Shown: one piece after another, positions 45,130 through 57,348 of the stretch | Layout of the letters: every line of letters starts with the position of its first letter | Position numbering within the stretch: position 1 is the stretch's first letter | Origin: Adenanthera pavonina | Taxonomy: Eukaryota; Streptophyta; Magnoliopsida; Fabales; Fabaceae | Reading direction: 5' to 3' | Assembly: GCA_026686845.1 (NCBI GenBank) | Contig: JAIVEN010000002.1 | Coordinates: 23,038,001-23,102,000 of the forward strand | Length of the DNA: 64,000 nucleotides | The notes under the pieces: generated by a model | Seen by the model: the letters and a program-made list of their open reading frames with translations, nothing else | Databases searched by the model: none | Told to the model about the DNA's origin: nothing | Translations under genes and position numbers: made by a program

Positions 45130-45800
45130 TGTGTGTGTATATATATTTTATAAAAAAAAAACATAGTCAATCTACTGACAGATGACAGATCGACTATGCT
45201 TTTTTGTTTTTTGTTTTAATAAAAAAGCATAGTTAATTTCTAATTGACTATCCTTAATTGTATCTTTTTAATAAAAAGATTGGCCATCAACTGGCTAAGC
45301 AGCTATGTTTGTTTTATTATTATAAAAATATTATAGAAAATCATGAAGGAACGTTGGTTCAAAGATCAACGTCCCTTCATGCACTTGTTTTATTTTTTTA
45401 ATAAAAATCTAGTAAATATTCCCCTTCCAGGCTATCAAACTGATTGATGATTTATATAATTTATATAATGATTAATCATTCTGTCAACATAATTTGTATA
45501 ATGATTACAAATGATGAATCATCTTTCAAATTATACAAATCATCAATTAATTTGATTTGATGTACAAAAGGCGAATATTTACTGGCTTTTTTATTAAAAA
45601 AATGAAAACAAGTACATGAAGGGACGTTGCTCTCCGCCCCAACGTCGCTTCAAGCTTTTTAATAAAAAAAATTAGTAATAAAAACAAGCATAGTAGATCA
45701 ATGCTTTTTTATATTAAAAAAAAATAAAAACAAGCATAGTCAATGAGCTAGTTGGTCGACTGTGTTTTATTTATTTTTATAAAAAAACCTAGTTTTGGTA
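45130..45800. repeat. Nested hairpin cluster with overall two-fold symmetry
   Basis: Several strong palindromes follow one another: CATAGTCAAT…ATCGACTATG (45160-45200), TGAAGGAACGTTG…CAACGTCCCTTCA (45343-45380), AAATTATACAAATCATC-type arms around 45430-45545, TGAAGGGACGTTG…AACGTCGCTTCA (45616-45653), and AGCATAGT units (45690-45745). Left and right members match each other in inverse order around about 45500 (for example TAGTAAATATTCCCC at 45410 and GGCGAATATTTACTGG at 45570). Confidence 0.7.
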
Positions 45801-45814
45801 TTATGTTTTTCTGT

Positions 45815-46680
45815 TTTTTTTTGTTTTTACTTTCGTGATGGTCAAAGCCCTCACCAATGTCATTATCAACCGTTTTGAATAACCGTCACTAAAGCAGGAG
45901 TCACGAAAGTTTAGTAATGGTTTTTGGCCAGCATTGGCGGAGCATGATGCCGTCACAAATGGTAACGGTTCTAGTTGATAACCTAACCCTGATCAATGTT
46001 GAGGGTTAAAGCCCACTAGCATAGCCACCAGCATTACCGATGGCTTCAAGCTGACGGTCAATGAGGTCGTCAGCAAGGCTACATGTACTTTAGAAAAAAT
46101 AGTTCATTTTTTAATTTTTAGTTATTTAAAATTTCAGTTTTAAAAATTTTATAATTAAGACAAAAATATTTTTATAAGTTTTCATGGCAATAAATCATAT
46201 CTATTTGTAATTATAAGATAAGTATTATTTTAAAACCAAAAAAAGGTGGGAAATGAAACTATAAATTAAATGAAAAAAATAGTTAAGAAGAGTGAATAAA
46301 TAAGATATATTACTTGCATTTACATAATTTGAAAGTACATGTATATATATATATGAACAAAAATAAAATAAATGAAAAAAAAATAGATTAAGATTTCCAT
46401 ATTTTGCTTCTTCTTGATGGTTTTCTTTAGTTGAAGCATGAAGACTCTTGATCTTGATCCCAAAAATAATGATTAGTGAGTTGAAAAGAAGAATATATAT
46501 ATATATATATAGGAACATGCGTAGAGGAGGAAAAACAAATCTTGAAGAAGAGAAAAATGAGATGAAGAATATTTGAGAGGAGTGACTACCTATAGATGAT
46601 AATATAGACAACCGTGGCTGTTTTTTTTTTTTTTCTAAACTTTCCTGACAGCTATAAGCCATCACAAAAGACTGAAAAGA
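45815..46680. other. Repeat-derived sequence, no gene
   Basis: The segment 45830-46080 has several ACCGTCACTAA / GCCGTCAC-type words resembling a CACTA subterminal region. The rest is AT-rich with a (TA)n tract at about 46492-46511. The minus-strand frame 46749-46225 is low-complexity and rejected. Confidence 0.5.
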
Positions 46681-46699
46681 AATTAAATTTTGTGTCAAA

Positions 46700-47040
46700 A
46701 AACTGACATTTGCAGCCACTTTGGTGAGGGTTTTTGAGAAGATTATCACCAGAGCATGCTTTAATGATATATAGTTTTCTCATAAAACCCTCACAAATTG
46801 CAAGGTTGATTTGCGGGCAAAAAATGTTCACAACAACTTTCATGAGGGTTTTTAAGAAAACCATCCCCAAAGCTTGTTTTAGCAGCGATTTTCTTTGAAA
46901 ACGTCACTAATGCAAGGTTGATTTGTTGGAAAAGAACAAACAAACAACGTTTATGGTAACTTTCAAGGGGAATTTTGAGAAAATTGTCACCGAAGCATGC
47001 TTTATTTAGTATAGGGTTTTCTCACAAATCTGTAGGAAAA
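46700..47040. repeat. Degenerate tandem units, copy 2
   Basis: Three units of about 115-125 bp, marked by GCATGCTTTAAT (46754), GCTTGTTTTAGC (46870) and GCATGCTTTATT (46995). They are the same as the units at 2305-2575. Confidence 0.6.
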
Positions 47041-47389
47041 TGATGGAAACAACATTTGGAGACAGTGGGATGATCTAACCAGCTTTAAGGAGCAGGAAAA
47101 ATATATTCTCTCTCTACCTTATGGTAAGACTCTTTTAACTAAATTACGCAAATTAAAATTGAGAGTTAAAGTTAATTAACTATTTTATTGTTTCAAAAAT
47201 CAAGATATTTTTTTTAAAATTATCCAAATTTAACATATTTTTCTATCTTTGAGATTAATTAAATATGAAGATTTTTTAAAAATTTATAATAAATTTAAAA
47301 ATATATAATAAATACTATCTCATATTTTAAAAATAATTTTATATTTAGAATAAAATAAAATATTTTTTATTTAAGATAAAAAAAAATAA

Positions 47390-47840
47390 TAAGTCAAGTA
47401 TTGTACTCGTTGGCCATTGTTGTCTGCTCCATTATTTAGGACGAGAGGGACCGGGACCATTTTTAGAACCAGAGGGAGCACACCACGTGAGGATGATTGG
47501 CAATGGTTATTGTCTGCTCCATTATTCTTTTGAAACTACCCCATTAACGTCATGGCCTAGAAATTCGAACTTATGGTCCCGCTCCCAAGTTACCAAAGTT
47601 TAATTTCACCATCAAATTGGAAGAGACTCCAGCCAAAATTAGAATTCATGATAGACAACAAAGCCATTTATCTAATGTAACCAAATAGATATGAATGGGA
47701 TTTGATGTGACGGCAAAACATTCACAAGAGATAATAAATTGAGACCAATCCTGGGAACTACATAATAAGAGCATTACAAGTATAGCCTTCCAATTAATAT
47801 AAAATTTAAAGCTCGGCAACCAAATTTAAGAAAAGACAAA
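47390..47840. repeat. UGT 3'-flank repeat without a UGT
   Basis: Nearly the same sequence as 51110-51582, but it stops about 20 bp before the position where the UGT stop codon would be and then runs into the arm of the long inverted repeat. Confidence 0.72.
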
Positions 47841-48227
47841 ATATAATATGTCCGATAATATTTCCCATAACATAACACTCAAAGTCCAAGTGCACCATCT
47901 TGTTTTATCTTTAACACATTTTTTTATTTAATTTTGTTACACAGAAGCTGAATACCAGGTATTCAACTTCTGTGGTGTTGTTATTTTTTTTCATTTTGTT
48001 AAAAGTAGGCCTGACGCCTTACCCCCACCTGTCAAACCTGTTCCCCCTCCCCTAAAGTCGAACAAATGGATGCTCAACTCTTTACGTACGGTAAGAAGTC
48101 AAGCTTTCTTTACTCGGCTTCTTTTTTTATTTTATTTCAATATTTCAAATCAAAACAAAAAGTTAATGATTGATAAGTATAGATTAGACAAATAATTATC
48201 GCTAGTAAATAATTATTATTATATCAT

Positions 48228-49574
48228 TGATGTGTCTATTTTATATTTATAAAATACCTGTATTTAATATTTTTTTCTTAAAAAATATTGAGTTTTGATA
48301 TAAAATTTGCATGATTCTATTTAATTTAAAATATAATTGTATCTCAGGAAAATTTTGAAAATATTTGAGAAATTTGAAGTGAAAGAAGACAAGGCACAAA
48401 GAAAAATCCATCATGTCCCCATTTATTATCCTCACCCACGTCTGAGTGAGGAGACGTGGAGCTATCAAGATTTCGAGTTGACCCGGCACCGGTTCAACCA
48501 AAGCATGACATCATGTGGTACCAGGTGAGAAGTAGAAGAAAGCAAATATTAAATTCATCTGGTGCCGGCTGAATTTAATGGAGGATGATACGACATCGGG
48601 TGAAGGTGTTCAGCAGCAATATTAAAATTCATCCATGAGGTCGTACGGAGGATATATATATATATATGGGGTTTTAGAACAAAATAGGGGGAGGAATCAC
48701 TATTCTAAGCCCTAGAAGACTTATTCCAAATTCTCTGGAGCTTAGAGGGAGCATTTTGAAGGCAAATATGAGAGGATTAAAGACGTAGTGAAGCTGAATC
48801 ACTCTATTCATCTACTACTTTTCTTTCTTTAGATTTTGTTCGGATGATTTGGGAATTTATTCTTATTTTGATTTTGAGAACAATGTTTATGCGTAACTAA
48901 TTTCCCAGTTAGGGATAGGGATGTAGTCTAACTGGAATTGATTAGAGTTTACTCTAAATTATGACTCTTATTTTTTATTGAATTCTTTCAATTTATTTAT
49001 GTTTAATTATATCTATCTTTTTTGTGCTTCATTAGGGATTTTGTGTTTGGCCAACATGAAATTCATTCTGTGGGTAAGTTTGATAGACTGAAAGGTGAAG
49101 AGCAAACCTAAAGCTAGAGATATAGACATAAACAACAATTCTAGAGATAGAATTAGGTGTTTATGGTGACTTCAGTTATAACTTCAAAGTTTAATTAGGA
49201 ATTTTAGTTGCACGAGAGTGGATTAAAACCTAATTAAATACAGACTAATTGACTGAAAGATAATTAGGATAATTTAGAAATAACGGTTACTATAATTATA
49301 GAAGGAGTCAAATTGAGAGTAACTTTAGTTGTTCTAGGAAGATGAAACCCAAGTCTCTAACACTCTCAATGATTGAATTAAACTCAAATAGTTGCTTTTA
49401 TTATTATTTTTTTCTCTTAACTTAATCTTTAATTAATGTTTCACAAATCGTTTATCTTGACTGAAATTAGTTAATTAAGTAAATCACAACCTTCCTTGGG
49501 TTCGACCTCTAGAATACTCCAAAGATTTTTTTTATTACTGCGATCGACCCTATATATTTGCAGAATCCCAATCA
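48228..49574 (+). mobile_element. Solo LTR, 1347 bp, private to copy 2
   Basis: It starts TGATGTGTC and ends CCCAATCA, with the 4-bp inverted tips TGAT/ATCA. The target duplication is ATCAT (48223-48227) and ATAAT (49575-49579), one mismatch. Copy 1 has the empty site ATTATATAATTAAAA near 5190. The 3' part contains TTGGGTTCGACC and ACTGCGATCGACCC, typical of plant gypsy LTRs. The frames 48247-48528 inside it are not genes. The same family cuts the UGT pseudo-exon at 39248. Confidence 0.85.
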
Positions 49575-49616
49575 ATAATTAAAAAATAATTATTAGCAAA
49601 CAAATTTTAATAGATA

Positions 49617-49893
49617 CTCACTCCGTCATATTTTATTTGTTATTTTAGGATTTTTAGTACAAATCAATAAAATTATTAAATGACTTAAATTATAGTAAAA
49701 TCTAATAGTATTTTATCAAAATATCTTTGAATTAAATACTAAAAGATTACTTGTATTTAACCTACAGTTATTTTTAATAAAGGATAAAATAGTAAAAAAG
49801 ATAATTAATATTTTATCGGTAATACGTAAAATGAAAAATAAATTGGGACATTTAAAATTCTCCAAAATGATATATAAAATAGGATGTAGAGAG
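49617..49893. mobile_element. Stowaway-like MITE, equivalent of 5226-5502
   Basis: Ends CTCACTCCGTCATATTTTAT and a decayed inverse. TA flanks at 49615-49616 and 49894-49895. Confidence 0.7.
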
Positions 49894-50193
49894 TATTAAA
49901 TAAAGAATATTATTAAGAATTATTATTTAATAATTATTAGAAAAGATAAAAGTTTAATTAAAAATGTTTTGAATATAAATTATTATATTTTATATGTATA
50001 TATTCTCTCTAATCCTAAATATAAAATGTTTGTAACTATCTCACGTATATTAAGAAAAGTTTGTTAAATCCTTAATTTCTCATAAAATAGCTTAAGATTC
50101 CATTTTTACCCTTATTACATAAAATAAAAGGGTAGAAACAAGTTAGGTCATGCTGGATTTTTTATAAGTAGATTGAGCATGTATTATATAAAA

Positions 50194-50511
50194 TATATTA
50201 TGATATTGATGTAATTGCTTAAAAAATATAAAATGAAGTATCTCTTCAATTTTAAAAGTAGGTTGTTTTTTTTTCTTGGGCCAATGAATATGCAAGGTTG
50301 TGTAAGTGTACGAGGTATGACTATGTAGATAAATGAATGTAGTGAAATGATCCATAAATAATCTTAGAGGCCACGTATGAACTACGGTTGCATTTTCGTT
50401 GGCAAAAAAAAAAAAAAACCAACGCACTTTTAAAATTGCAGAGATACATAATTTTATGTTTTTTTAAGGAACTACATTAATATCAATATATTTAAAAGAG
50501 ACACATTAATT
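50194..50511. mobile_element. Small MITE with about 65-bp terminal inverted repeats
   Basis: The left arm contains GATATTGATGTAATTGCTTAA…CAATTTTAAAAG and the right arm carries its inverse (CTTTTAAAATTGCAG…ACATTAATATCAATAT). The outermost bases of the left arm (TGTGTCTCTT) are kept in copy 1 at 21016-21025 but lost here. The minus-strand frame 50427-50143 is not coding. Confidence 0.62.
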
Positions 50512-51109
50512 AATATATTTCATGTAATAGATGTTTGGTGTACTTGTAAAAAATTTAGCATGACCTGACTTATTTTCAATCTTAGTAATAACCCTCTAAT
50601 AATATCCTTATATTATTTTAATAAGTACAAAAAATACAAAAATTATACTTCTATAGTTCTAAATATGATGTGTTTTTCAGAATTTTTTTATAATATAATG
50701 TGTCATGTAATTATGGGATAATTTATCAATGATTAGTTTTCTAATCTATACTTATCAATCATTAACTGTTTATTTTGATTTAAAATATTGAAAAAAAAAG
50801 AAAGCTGAGCAAAGAAAGCTCAACTTCTTACGGTACACAAAAAGTCGCGCATCCATATTTGTTCGACCTTAGGGGAGGTAGGCCGGCAGGCCTACTTTTA
50901 ACAAATTAAAAAGAAAAAATAACAACAACACAGAAGGTGAAAAACTGGTACAGTGGTATTCTACTTCTGTGTAACAAAATAAAAAAAAAATGTGTTAAAG
51001 ATAAAACAACCTGATACAATTCTGTTATATTATGGTAAATATTTTATGTTATATTTTGGTATATTATTTATTTTTTATTATATATTGCTAAAAGAAAAGG
51101 GTAGGAGTA

Positions 51110-51582
51110 TCTAATGATAAGCCAAGTATTATACTCCATGGCCATTATTGTCTGCTCTATTATTTAGGAGCACAGGGAGTGGGACCATATTTAGAAGCAG
51201 AGGGGAGTACCCCACAAGAGGAAGATTGGCTATGGTTGCTCAAGTATCTTGATGACCATCACTGTCTGCTTCATTATTCTTTTGGAACTACATCATGGCC
51301 TAGAAATTAAAACTTATGGTCCCACTCCCAAGCAACCAAAGTTTAATTTCACCATCAAATTGGAAGAGATTCCAGGCAAAATTAGAATTCATAATAGACT
51401 ACTAAGCCATTTATCTAATGTAACAAAATAGATATAAATGGGATTTGATCTGACGGCAAAACATTCACAAGAGATAATAAATAGAGACCAATCCTGAGCA
51501 ATACATAACAAGAGTGCTACAAGTATAGCCGTCCAATTAATATAAAACTTAAAGCTCGGCAATCAAATTTAAGAGATGACAA
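51110..51582. repeat. UGT 3'-flank repeat downstream of gene 2
   Basis: Matches 21235-21680 closely, with one extra 30-bp segment near 51170-51205 (GGGAGTGGGACCATATTTAG) that copy 1 lacks at its gene 1 flank. Confidence 0.75.
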
Positions 51583-51597
51583 ACGTGAATCCCTTTT

Positions 51598-54500
51598 TCA
51601 ATTCTTGATGAGCAACTTGTCAATGACCTTATCGAGATTCTGATAAGAAGAACCACCTGGTCGAGCAGCCTCCTCCGCCTTCCTCTTCCACTCCAAAGCC
51701 TTCTCCTTCATCTCCTTTCCCTTCTCCGATCCCTTCATCACCTCCACCACCATCCTCCTCACCTCCTCCCTCTCCACAACCGGCCCGACCTCCACCCCTA
51801 TTCCCCACTCCACACACGCAAACCGACAATTTGTTTGCTGCTCCGAGAAAAATGGCCAGCACACCACCGGCTTCCCGGCGCACACGCTCTCCGTTAATGA
51901 GTTCCACCCGCAGTGCATTAGAAACCCTCCAACCGCTGGGTGGTTCAGCACCTGCTCCTGTGAGCACCAACTCACTATGAGCCCTCTTCCTTCAGTTTCA
52001 ACCCTAAACTCCGTTGATTGAACCACTGAACCACCGTCCACGAGATCGGGTCGTATCACCCACAGGAAACTGCACTTGCTGGCGGCAAGTCCCCATGCAA
52101 ACTCCGCAAATTGATCAGAGGTCATGGTGGTGATGCTGCCATAGTTGACGTAGAGGACAGAGTTGGGTTCCTGAGAATCGAGCCATTGGAGACAGTGGGT
52201 GTCTTCCTTCCAGAGGTTGGAGCCGATGGACAAGAGCTTGTCATCGTGAGGGGTTTGATTGAGGATGCGATGGAGAGGGCCGATGGTGTAGATGGGAGGA
52301 GAGAAGAAGGAAGAGAGATAGTTGAGTGAGCTTTTCTCAAATTCTTCGAAGGTGTTGAGGATGATCATGGAGGCTTTCTGAGCTCCTTCGATCTCTCCGA
52401 GGTAGAAGTTGAGCATGATGTCATCTGGGTCGGTGGTTCTTATGAAAGTTGGGAAGTCCCTTAATCTGAGGTTGTTAATTCCTGGGATCCAGTCCACTTT
52501 GGTTTCCAAGAATCCATTTGTTAGATAACTCTCATCTGCATTTAATTACAAACACTGAATTACCACTGGATTGCTACTAATTAATGAATAGTTTATTACA
52601 AGTATATCAGCTCCCCTTTAGTACTCATCATAACGACTTTTTAATATAAAAATATAATTTTAGAATTTTTCATACTAATCAAGAAAATTTTGATAATATT
52701 TTACTAAAATAATTATAATTTAAATATTTTTTTAAATGATCTATTTCATATTAATAAAAAATAGAATAATAAAATAAGTAATAAATACTTCAGAGAAAGT
52801 ATTAAGTTGAAATTAGTTAAAGTTTTCAAATGTGTTAAAAAATTTCAACAAATTTATAAAATTAATTTTAATTTTAATTTAATTATAAGAGATAGTGTTA
52901 TTGTGACTAATTAATGAGTATTAAATAAAAATATTTTAAAAAAATATAATTAATACTTCGAATAAAGCAAGGATAAGAAAAACTTTCAAAAATGGTTCTT
53001 ATAAATAGTGAAAGCAGTTGTGCTTACGTTTGAGACATTTTGTTCGGCCAAAATAAAAAAGAAACATGTTGGATTCGAAGACTGCTAGAATCATACACAA
53101 GTCAAATTAAAAAAAAAATTAAAACTCCTTCATCTATTCTTTGTATCAGATTAAGAATATTATAAAAAATGGGTATTGCTTGCATTAATAAATTAACCCA
53201 ACACCTCCTTTATTGTAAATAATACTAGTAGGGACAAGAACACCAATCCATTCCTGTTCCAAGCCCATACTTGTCTCGTCTATATGTCAGTGACATGAAA
53301 AATAATGATTGTACGAGTAGAGGTGCAATCCCTTCCCAACCCCCACAAACACCCCCCCCCCCCCCCAAAAAAAAAAATCATGGAGGAGAGAGATGAATTG
53401 CATGTACTCGTTCTCATCCTTTTTTTACTTTTAACCACTGGCAGGTTTGGTTCTCAGGATATGCTTTGAAAGGCTTGACTTTGACATCTTGTGTTTAAGT
53501 GGAGCTACAATGAAGGAGGAGTTAAAAGGAATAAAAAATAAAATTATATAAATTTAAAAAATAATAAATTTATTTAAAATATAAAATAATTTTTAAAAAT
53601 ATTTTTATTTAATATTAATAATTTTTATATCATGTAATTAATACAAATAAATTATATTACTAATTTTTAGAAAAATATCATTTCAATTAGGTGTATTTTT
53701 TTAAAAAATTATTAAATATATAAGATAAATATCTTATATTCATTATATTTTGAAATATGGAAACTCTTTCAATTATCTTTTATATTTAGAAAAGGAGGGA
53801 GTATTTTTTAATAATATCTCATATATTAAAAAATTTGTTTAAAAGTGATTACTATAATTTAAATTGTGTAAAATTTCATATCATATATTAAAAAATTTAG
53901 TTAAAAGTAATTAATCTTATTTAAATTGTGTAAAATTTCAATTATTTTTCAAAATGGTCCTATTCAATAATGTTCATTAATAATATTATTTTTCTCCTTA
54001 AAAGAATGACATTTGATACTACTTCCGATCTCAAATATAAAAAAATTTATAAAGAGTTATTTTAATCTAAAATATAAGAAAAAATGTGAATGTTTGGTGC
54101 ATTAAATAGTTTTTTACCTTTAATGTCCCTCACTAAATTAGAGAATCAATAAAAATTTGAGATTAATTAAGCGAAATTTGTGATTTATAAGGATCAGTAA
54201 CTGTGGGCAATTCTGAAAAAATATAATTTGTTACAATTCAATTAATTCAACTATAATTACTTTTATTGGCATGTTTAAGGTATGTAGTTATTTATTTCTT
54301 ATATTTAAGATTGAATTAGTATATCTAATTAATACTGATGTGATTATCTATATTATTAGCAATTATTAACTACCAAGCAAAGATTATTTTGGTTAAAAAA
54401 TTCAATAATTTAGAAAATTCCAAAAGACAAGAACAAATAAAAAAAGACCCTTATAATAATAACCACTAGTCAAGAGGAGTGAAACAAATAGTCAGACCTC

Positions 54501-55063
54501 ATTCAACTAGTGTTAGAAAGCCAAAAAGAACAAGAAAATGGAGTACCTTTGAGCGGAACGAGGCCATGATCAACCAGATAGCGAAACTGGGTATACCCTA
54601 CTAACCCACAAGCACTTGCAGTAAAAAACGCGACACTAGTAATTCCCAAAACATTGGCAGCTTTCACAGCAAAGGACATGACCAAATCTGTAACAACACA
54701 GGTAACCGGAGGAACATGGCCTGCAGAAGCAGATTGTTGAAGCCGACCGAGAAGTTTGAGAAAGGGGTCGAAGCAAGTGGTACTGGTGAAGTAGCAGAGT
54801 GTGGGGACGTGCTGGGTGACGTCGGCTTCGGAGGGAGGAAGGCCGTCGGGGATAGTGTCGAAGCGGAAGTCGGGGAGGCCATCGAGGGCGTGGCGACCTC
54901 TGCTTCGGAGCAAGCGGTTGTGGTTGAACTCGGAGTTGACGAAGGTGATATGGAAGCCTCTGGAATGAAGAATCTTGGCAAAGTTAATCATGGGGTTGAC
55001 GTGCCCTTGAGCTGGGTATGGAACTACGACAGCATGATGTTTTGATTCAGACGTCGAACTCAT
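51598..55063 (-). CDS. UGT85A-type UDP-glycosyltransferase, gene 2
   Basis: Exon 1 is 55063-54547, exon 2 is 52535-51598, and a 2.0-kb intron lies at the conserved UGT85A position. The spliced product is 484 residues, uninterrupted and very close to gene 1. His21 and Asp126 are present and the PSPG box ends in the usual Gln405. It has Asn23 after PAQGHV, the common family residue, and Asn303 in VNYGS, also common, where gene 1 has Cys23 and Ser303. Within the PSPG box it has FLMHCGWNSLTES where gene 1 has FLTHCGWNSVTES: Met379 replaces a Thr that is nearly invariant in plant UGTs. Other changes include I200F, H217Y, H262R, N339D, K406Q and L411F. Cytosolic glucosylation of a small alcohol is expected; the acceptor is unknown. 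It has an uninterrupted TATA-to-ATG leader. Confidence 0.95.
52536..54546. other. UGT gene 2 intron
   Basis: About 2.0 kb, AT-rich, and alignable with the gene 1 intron but without its MITE. It includes a run of 15 C followed by 11 A at 53352-53377, a likely slippage and assembly-error site, and decayed Stowaway-like pieces near 53780-54060. No gene is seen. Confidence 0.7.
53352..53377. repeat. Homopolymer tract C15-A11 in the gene 2 intron
   Basis: Fifteen C followed by eleven A. Copy 1 has no equivalent at about 23480-23490. True length may differ from the assembly. Confidence 0.9.
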
Positions 55064-55130
55064 CTCTCTCTCTCTCTGTGCGTGTTAGAATCTCTTCTTC
55101 TATGAAGCTGTGGTAGGGGGTTGTTACTAT

Positions 55131-55138
55131 TATTTATA
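55131..55138 (-). promoter_or_regulatory. Putative TATA box of UGT gene 2
   Basis: TATAAATA on the minus strand, 68 bp upstream of the start codon. A start site about 30 bp further would give a 5' leader of roughly 35-40 bases ending in the GAGAGA tract before the ATG. The motif is conserved in copy 1 (25493-25500). Confidence 0.5.
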
Positions 55139-55169
55139 TGACGCTTCAATGAATTATATAAGGAGAAGG

Positions 55170-57348
55170 ATCTATCGCTTTTAAAGAAAATTTTTATTTT
55201 TATTTATTTATTATTTTTAAATTTTAAGATAATATTAATTATTATTATTTAATTATATTTTTATTTCTCATTTTAAAAGTAAAAAATGGCATGAATTGTT
55301 CTTTCTTAGGCATGTTAGGAAATTTAAAATAAATTTTGATACATTAATTATATTTTTTAATCTGTGTGTTAAAATTTTAAATATTATATAAAAAGAAATG
55401 GAGAGAGTATAATTATTAGTTTATGTACTAATGATCAATATTAACCATTTTTAATAAACTATTATTATTGCATGATATTTCTATTATAAATGTTATTTCA
55501 TTTCTTTATGATTAAAAATTTGGAAAAACATTCATACACATTTATACTTCCCCAAGTTTATTTTCTAAGATATTTTGTATAAAATTCACATATATTAAAA
55601 AATTACTTTTTTATTTAAAATTCATGAAAAAATTACCAAAACTTCTCGCTTTACTCTTATTAAATGTTCTATTATAATTGTAGGGACTATGGAGCTATGC
55701 ACAGCTTTTCATTGGCATAGCATTTTAATTAGGAGTAAAAAAGAATTAATGAGAGGTAAAATTAAAAAAATTGTATCTAACACCTTATAATATAAATTAA
55801 AAATTTATTATATAAAATATCTTATAATACCTGTTTGAGGGAGTAAATGATAATAAAAGTGATTACTTATAGTTGTATGGTCACCGTCCATTCCATGACC
55901 AGAGAAATAAATTTGGTTGGAACATCACCCTGTGTGTGGATGTGAATTTCTTATCCTTACCAGCGACCGCCTCCATATGTTATAATTATATGGAGAAAAC
56001 TTATATATTTTTTGTGTTATTTTTCTATTAAAATTTGATAGGTAGATTTTTTTAATTTTTTTAAAGTTTAAGAACTTAATATTATTAGTATATATTGTTA
56101 ATGATTATATCTATTAATTATTTATTAAAAATCTGCATCTTAATGTTTAAGTTTTTTCCAGAAATTATAACAAGTGTCTGCCTTCCAATCATAACTCACC
56201 GTCTCCAAATGAGGTGGGGTCTATCCGTCTCTGTCAAGTGAATTACTCTTTTAGGTGTACCTTATTTTCAACTCATTCTCGTCCTACTATTCAAAATGAG
56301 GTGGTTAATTGACACTTTGTCCGCTTCGATTTGCTTGTTTTATTTGGGTTTCTTTTCGTTAGACTCGTTGTATTGGACTATTGGTGGTTCGTTAATGATT
56401 TATCGTTTAAAAAACATTCAAACACACAATCAAATGAAGTTCATTTGCATGAGAGTGTTCCTTTCACCTTTTTACCACAAATATGATTATCCATTCTTTC
56501 ATGTCGAAGCTTTATGGGTGGTAGGAAAAAATAGAGCTGCTTTTGTTTAATTTCCAACCTCAAATTATTACAAAATAATAAAAAAAAGAGTATTGAATTA
56601 GCAGTGAAGAGTCCAAATAAATAGACTATTACCAAGGTGAACAAACACAAAAAAGATATGCTTCTTGTCCCATATGTACCATTCCTTCCACAATAAAGAA
56701 TATAATCATATTTATAAATTAATTTTCAGTTCAGTTTAAAGTTTAATATGGAAGATTAGAATTTAAATTGCTAAGGCATTCCAAGAATTTGCTACTTTAT
56801 GAATTAGTGTAAGTTTAGGAAGTTCTGAAATTGAACAAGTTAGTATAAAATTAGAAAGATGAATGTAAAATTCTTGAAGTGATAAGTTAAGTATTTTAGT
56901 TCATTATTCATTATAAAATATGGGAAAGTTAGTGTTAAAGCTAAAAAAGCCAGTGTAAAATTCGGAAAGATGAATCTAAAATTTTTGGAATTTAGATGTA
57001 AACTCCTATGCCGGTGAGTGTATCTAAAAGGGTGGGCTTTAGGACCATTTGCATTTAATCCAATTAGGCAATCTCAAAATAAACTTGAGGATGATTTAAG
57101 ATGGGTGCCTCTTTGGGTTGTCGGGTTATCTAGTGTTTTATTGGTTCTATTGGTAGGTCTTTTGAAGTTTATGGGGAAGCCGGTGTTAGCATGAGAGTGC
57201 TTAACTTTTTAGGCTTTGCTGTGATTTTGGGTTGCTGCTCTGATGGTCTTGGCAAAGTATATATCGGAGTTTTGGCTCTTCTGAAGAGAGTTAAAATGAC
57301 TACAACTCTAGAGAATGTTCTTTTGTTGGAGTTTCTAAAGGGATTTTG
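55170..57348. other. Upstream flank of UGT gene 2, no gene supported
   Basis: Equivalent to 25763-28546 without the Tourist-like MITE. AT-rich. The frame at 56296-56550 is discussed under rejected items. Confidence 0.55.

Larger units (their letters stand above)
47840..51080. mobile_element. Element with long terminal inverted repeats (about 350-390 bp arms)
   Basis: The left arm (about 47840-48235) and right arm (about 51080-50725) are inverse copies. Shared landmarks are TTTTATCTTTAACACATTTTTTT, TTACACAGAAG, TTTGTTCGAC/GTCGAACAAA and GTTAATGATTGATAAGTATA. Between them lie the solo LTR (48228), a Stowaway (49617) and a small MITE (50194). Long arms suggest a Mutator-like or foldback element, but no transposase or clear target duplication is visible. 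Copy 1 has the left arm at about 3357-5200 and only the tip of the right arm at 21085-21190. Confidence 0.6.

Noticed and set aside
45343..45380. Hairpin as a microRNA precursor
   Set aside because: The stem is only about 13 bp with a short loop, below a plant miRNA precursor, and there is no small-RNA evidence.
46225..46749. 174-residue minus-strand frame
   Set aside because: Phe/Ser/Ile/Tyr-rich translation of AT-rich DNA that includes a (TA)n tract; it crosses the tandem repeat units and has no domain.
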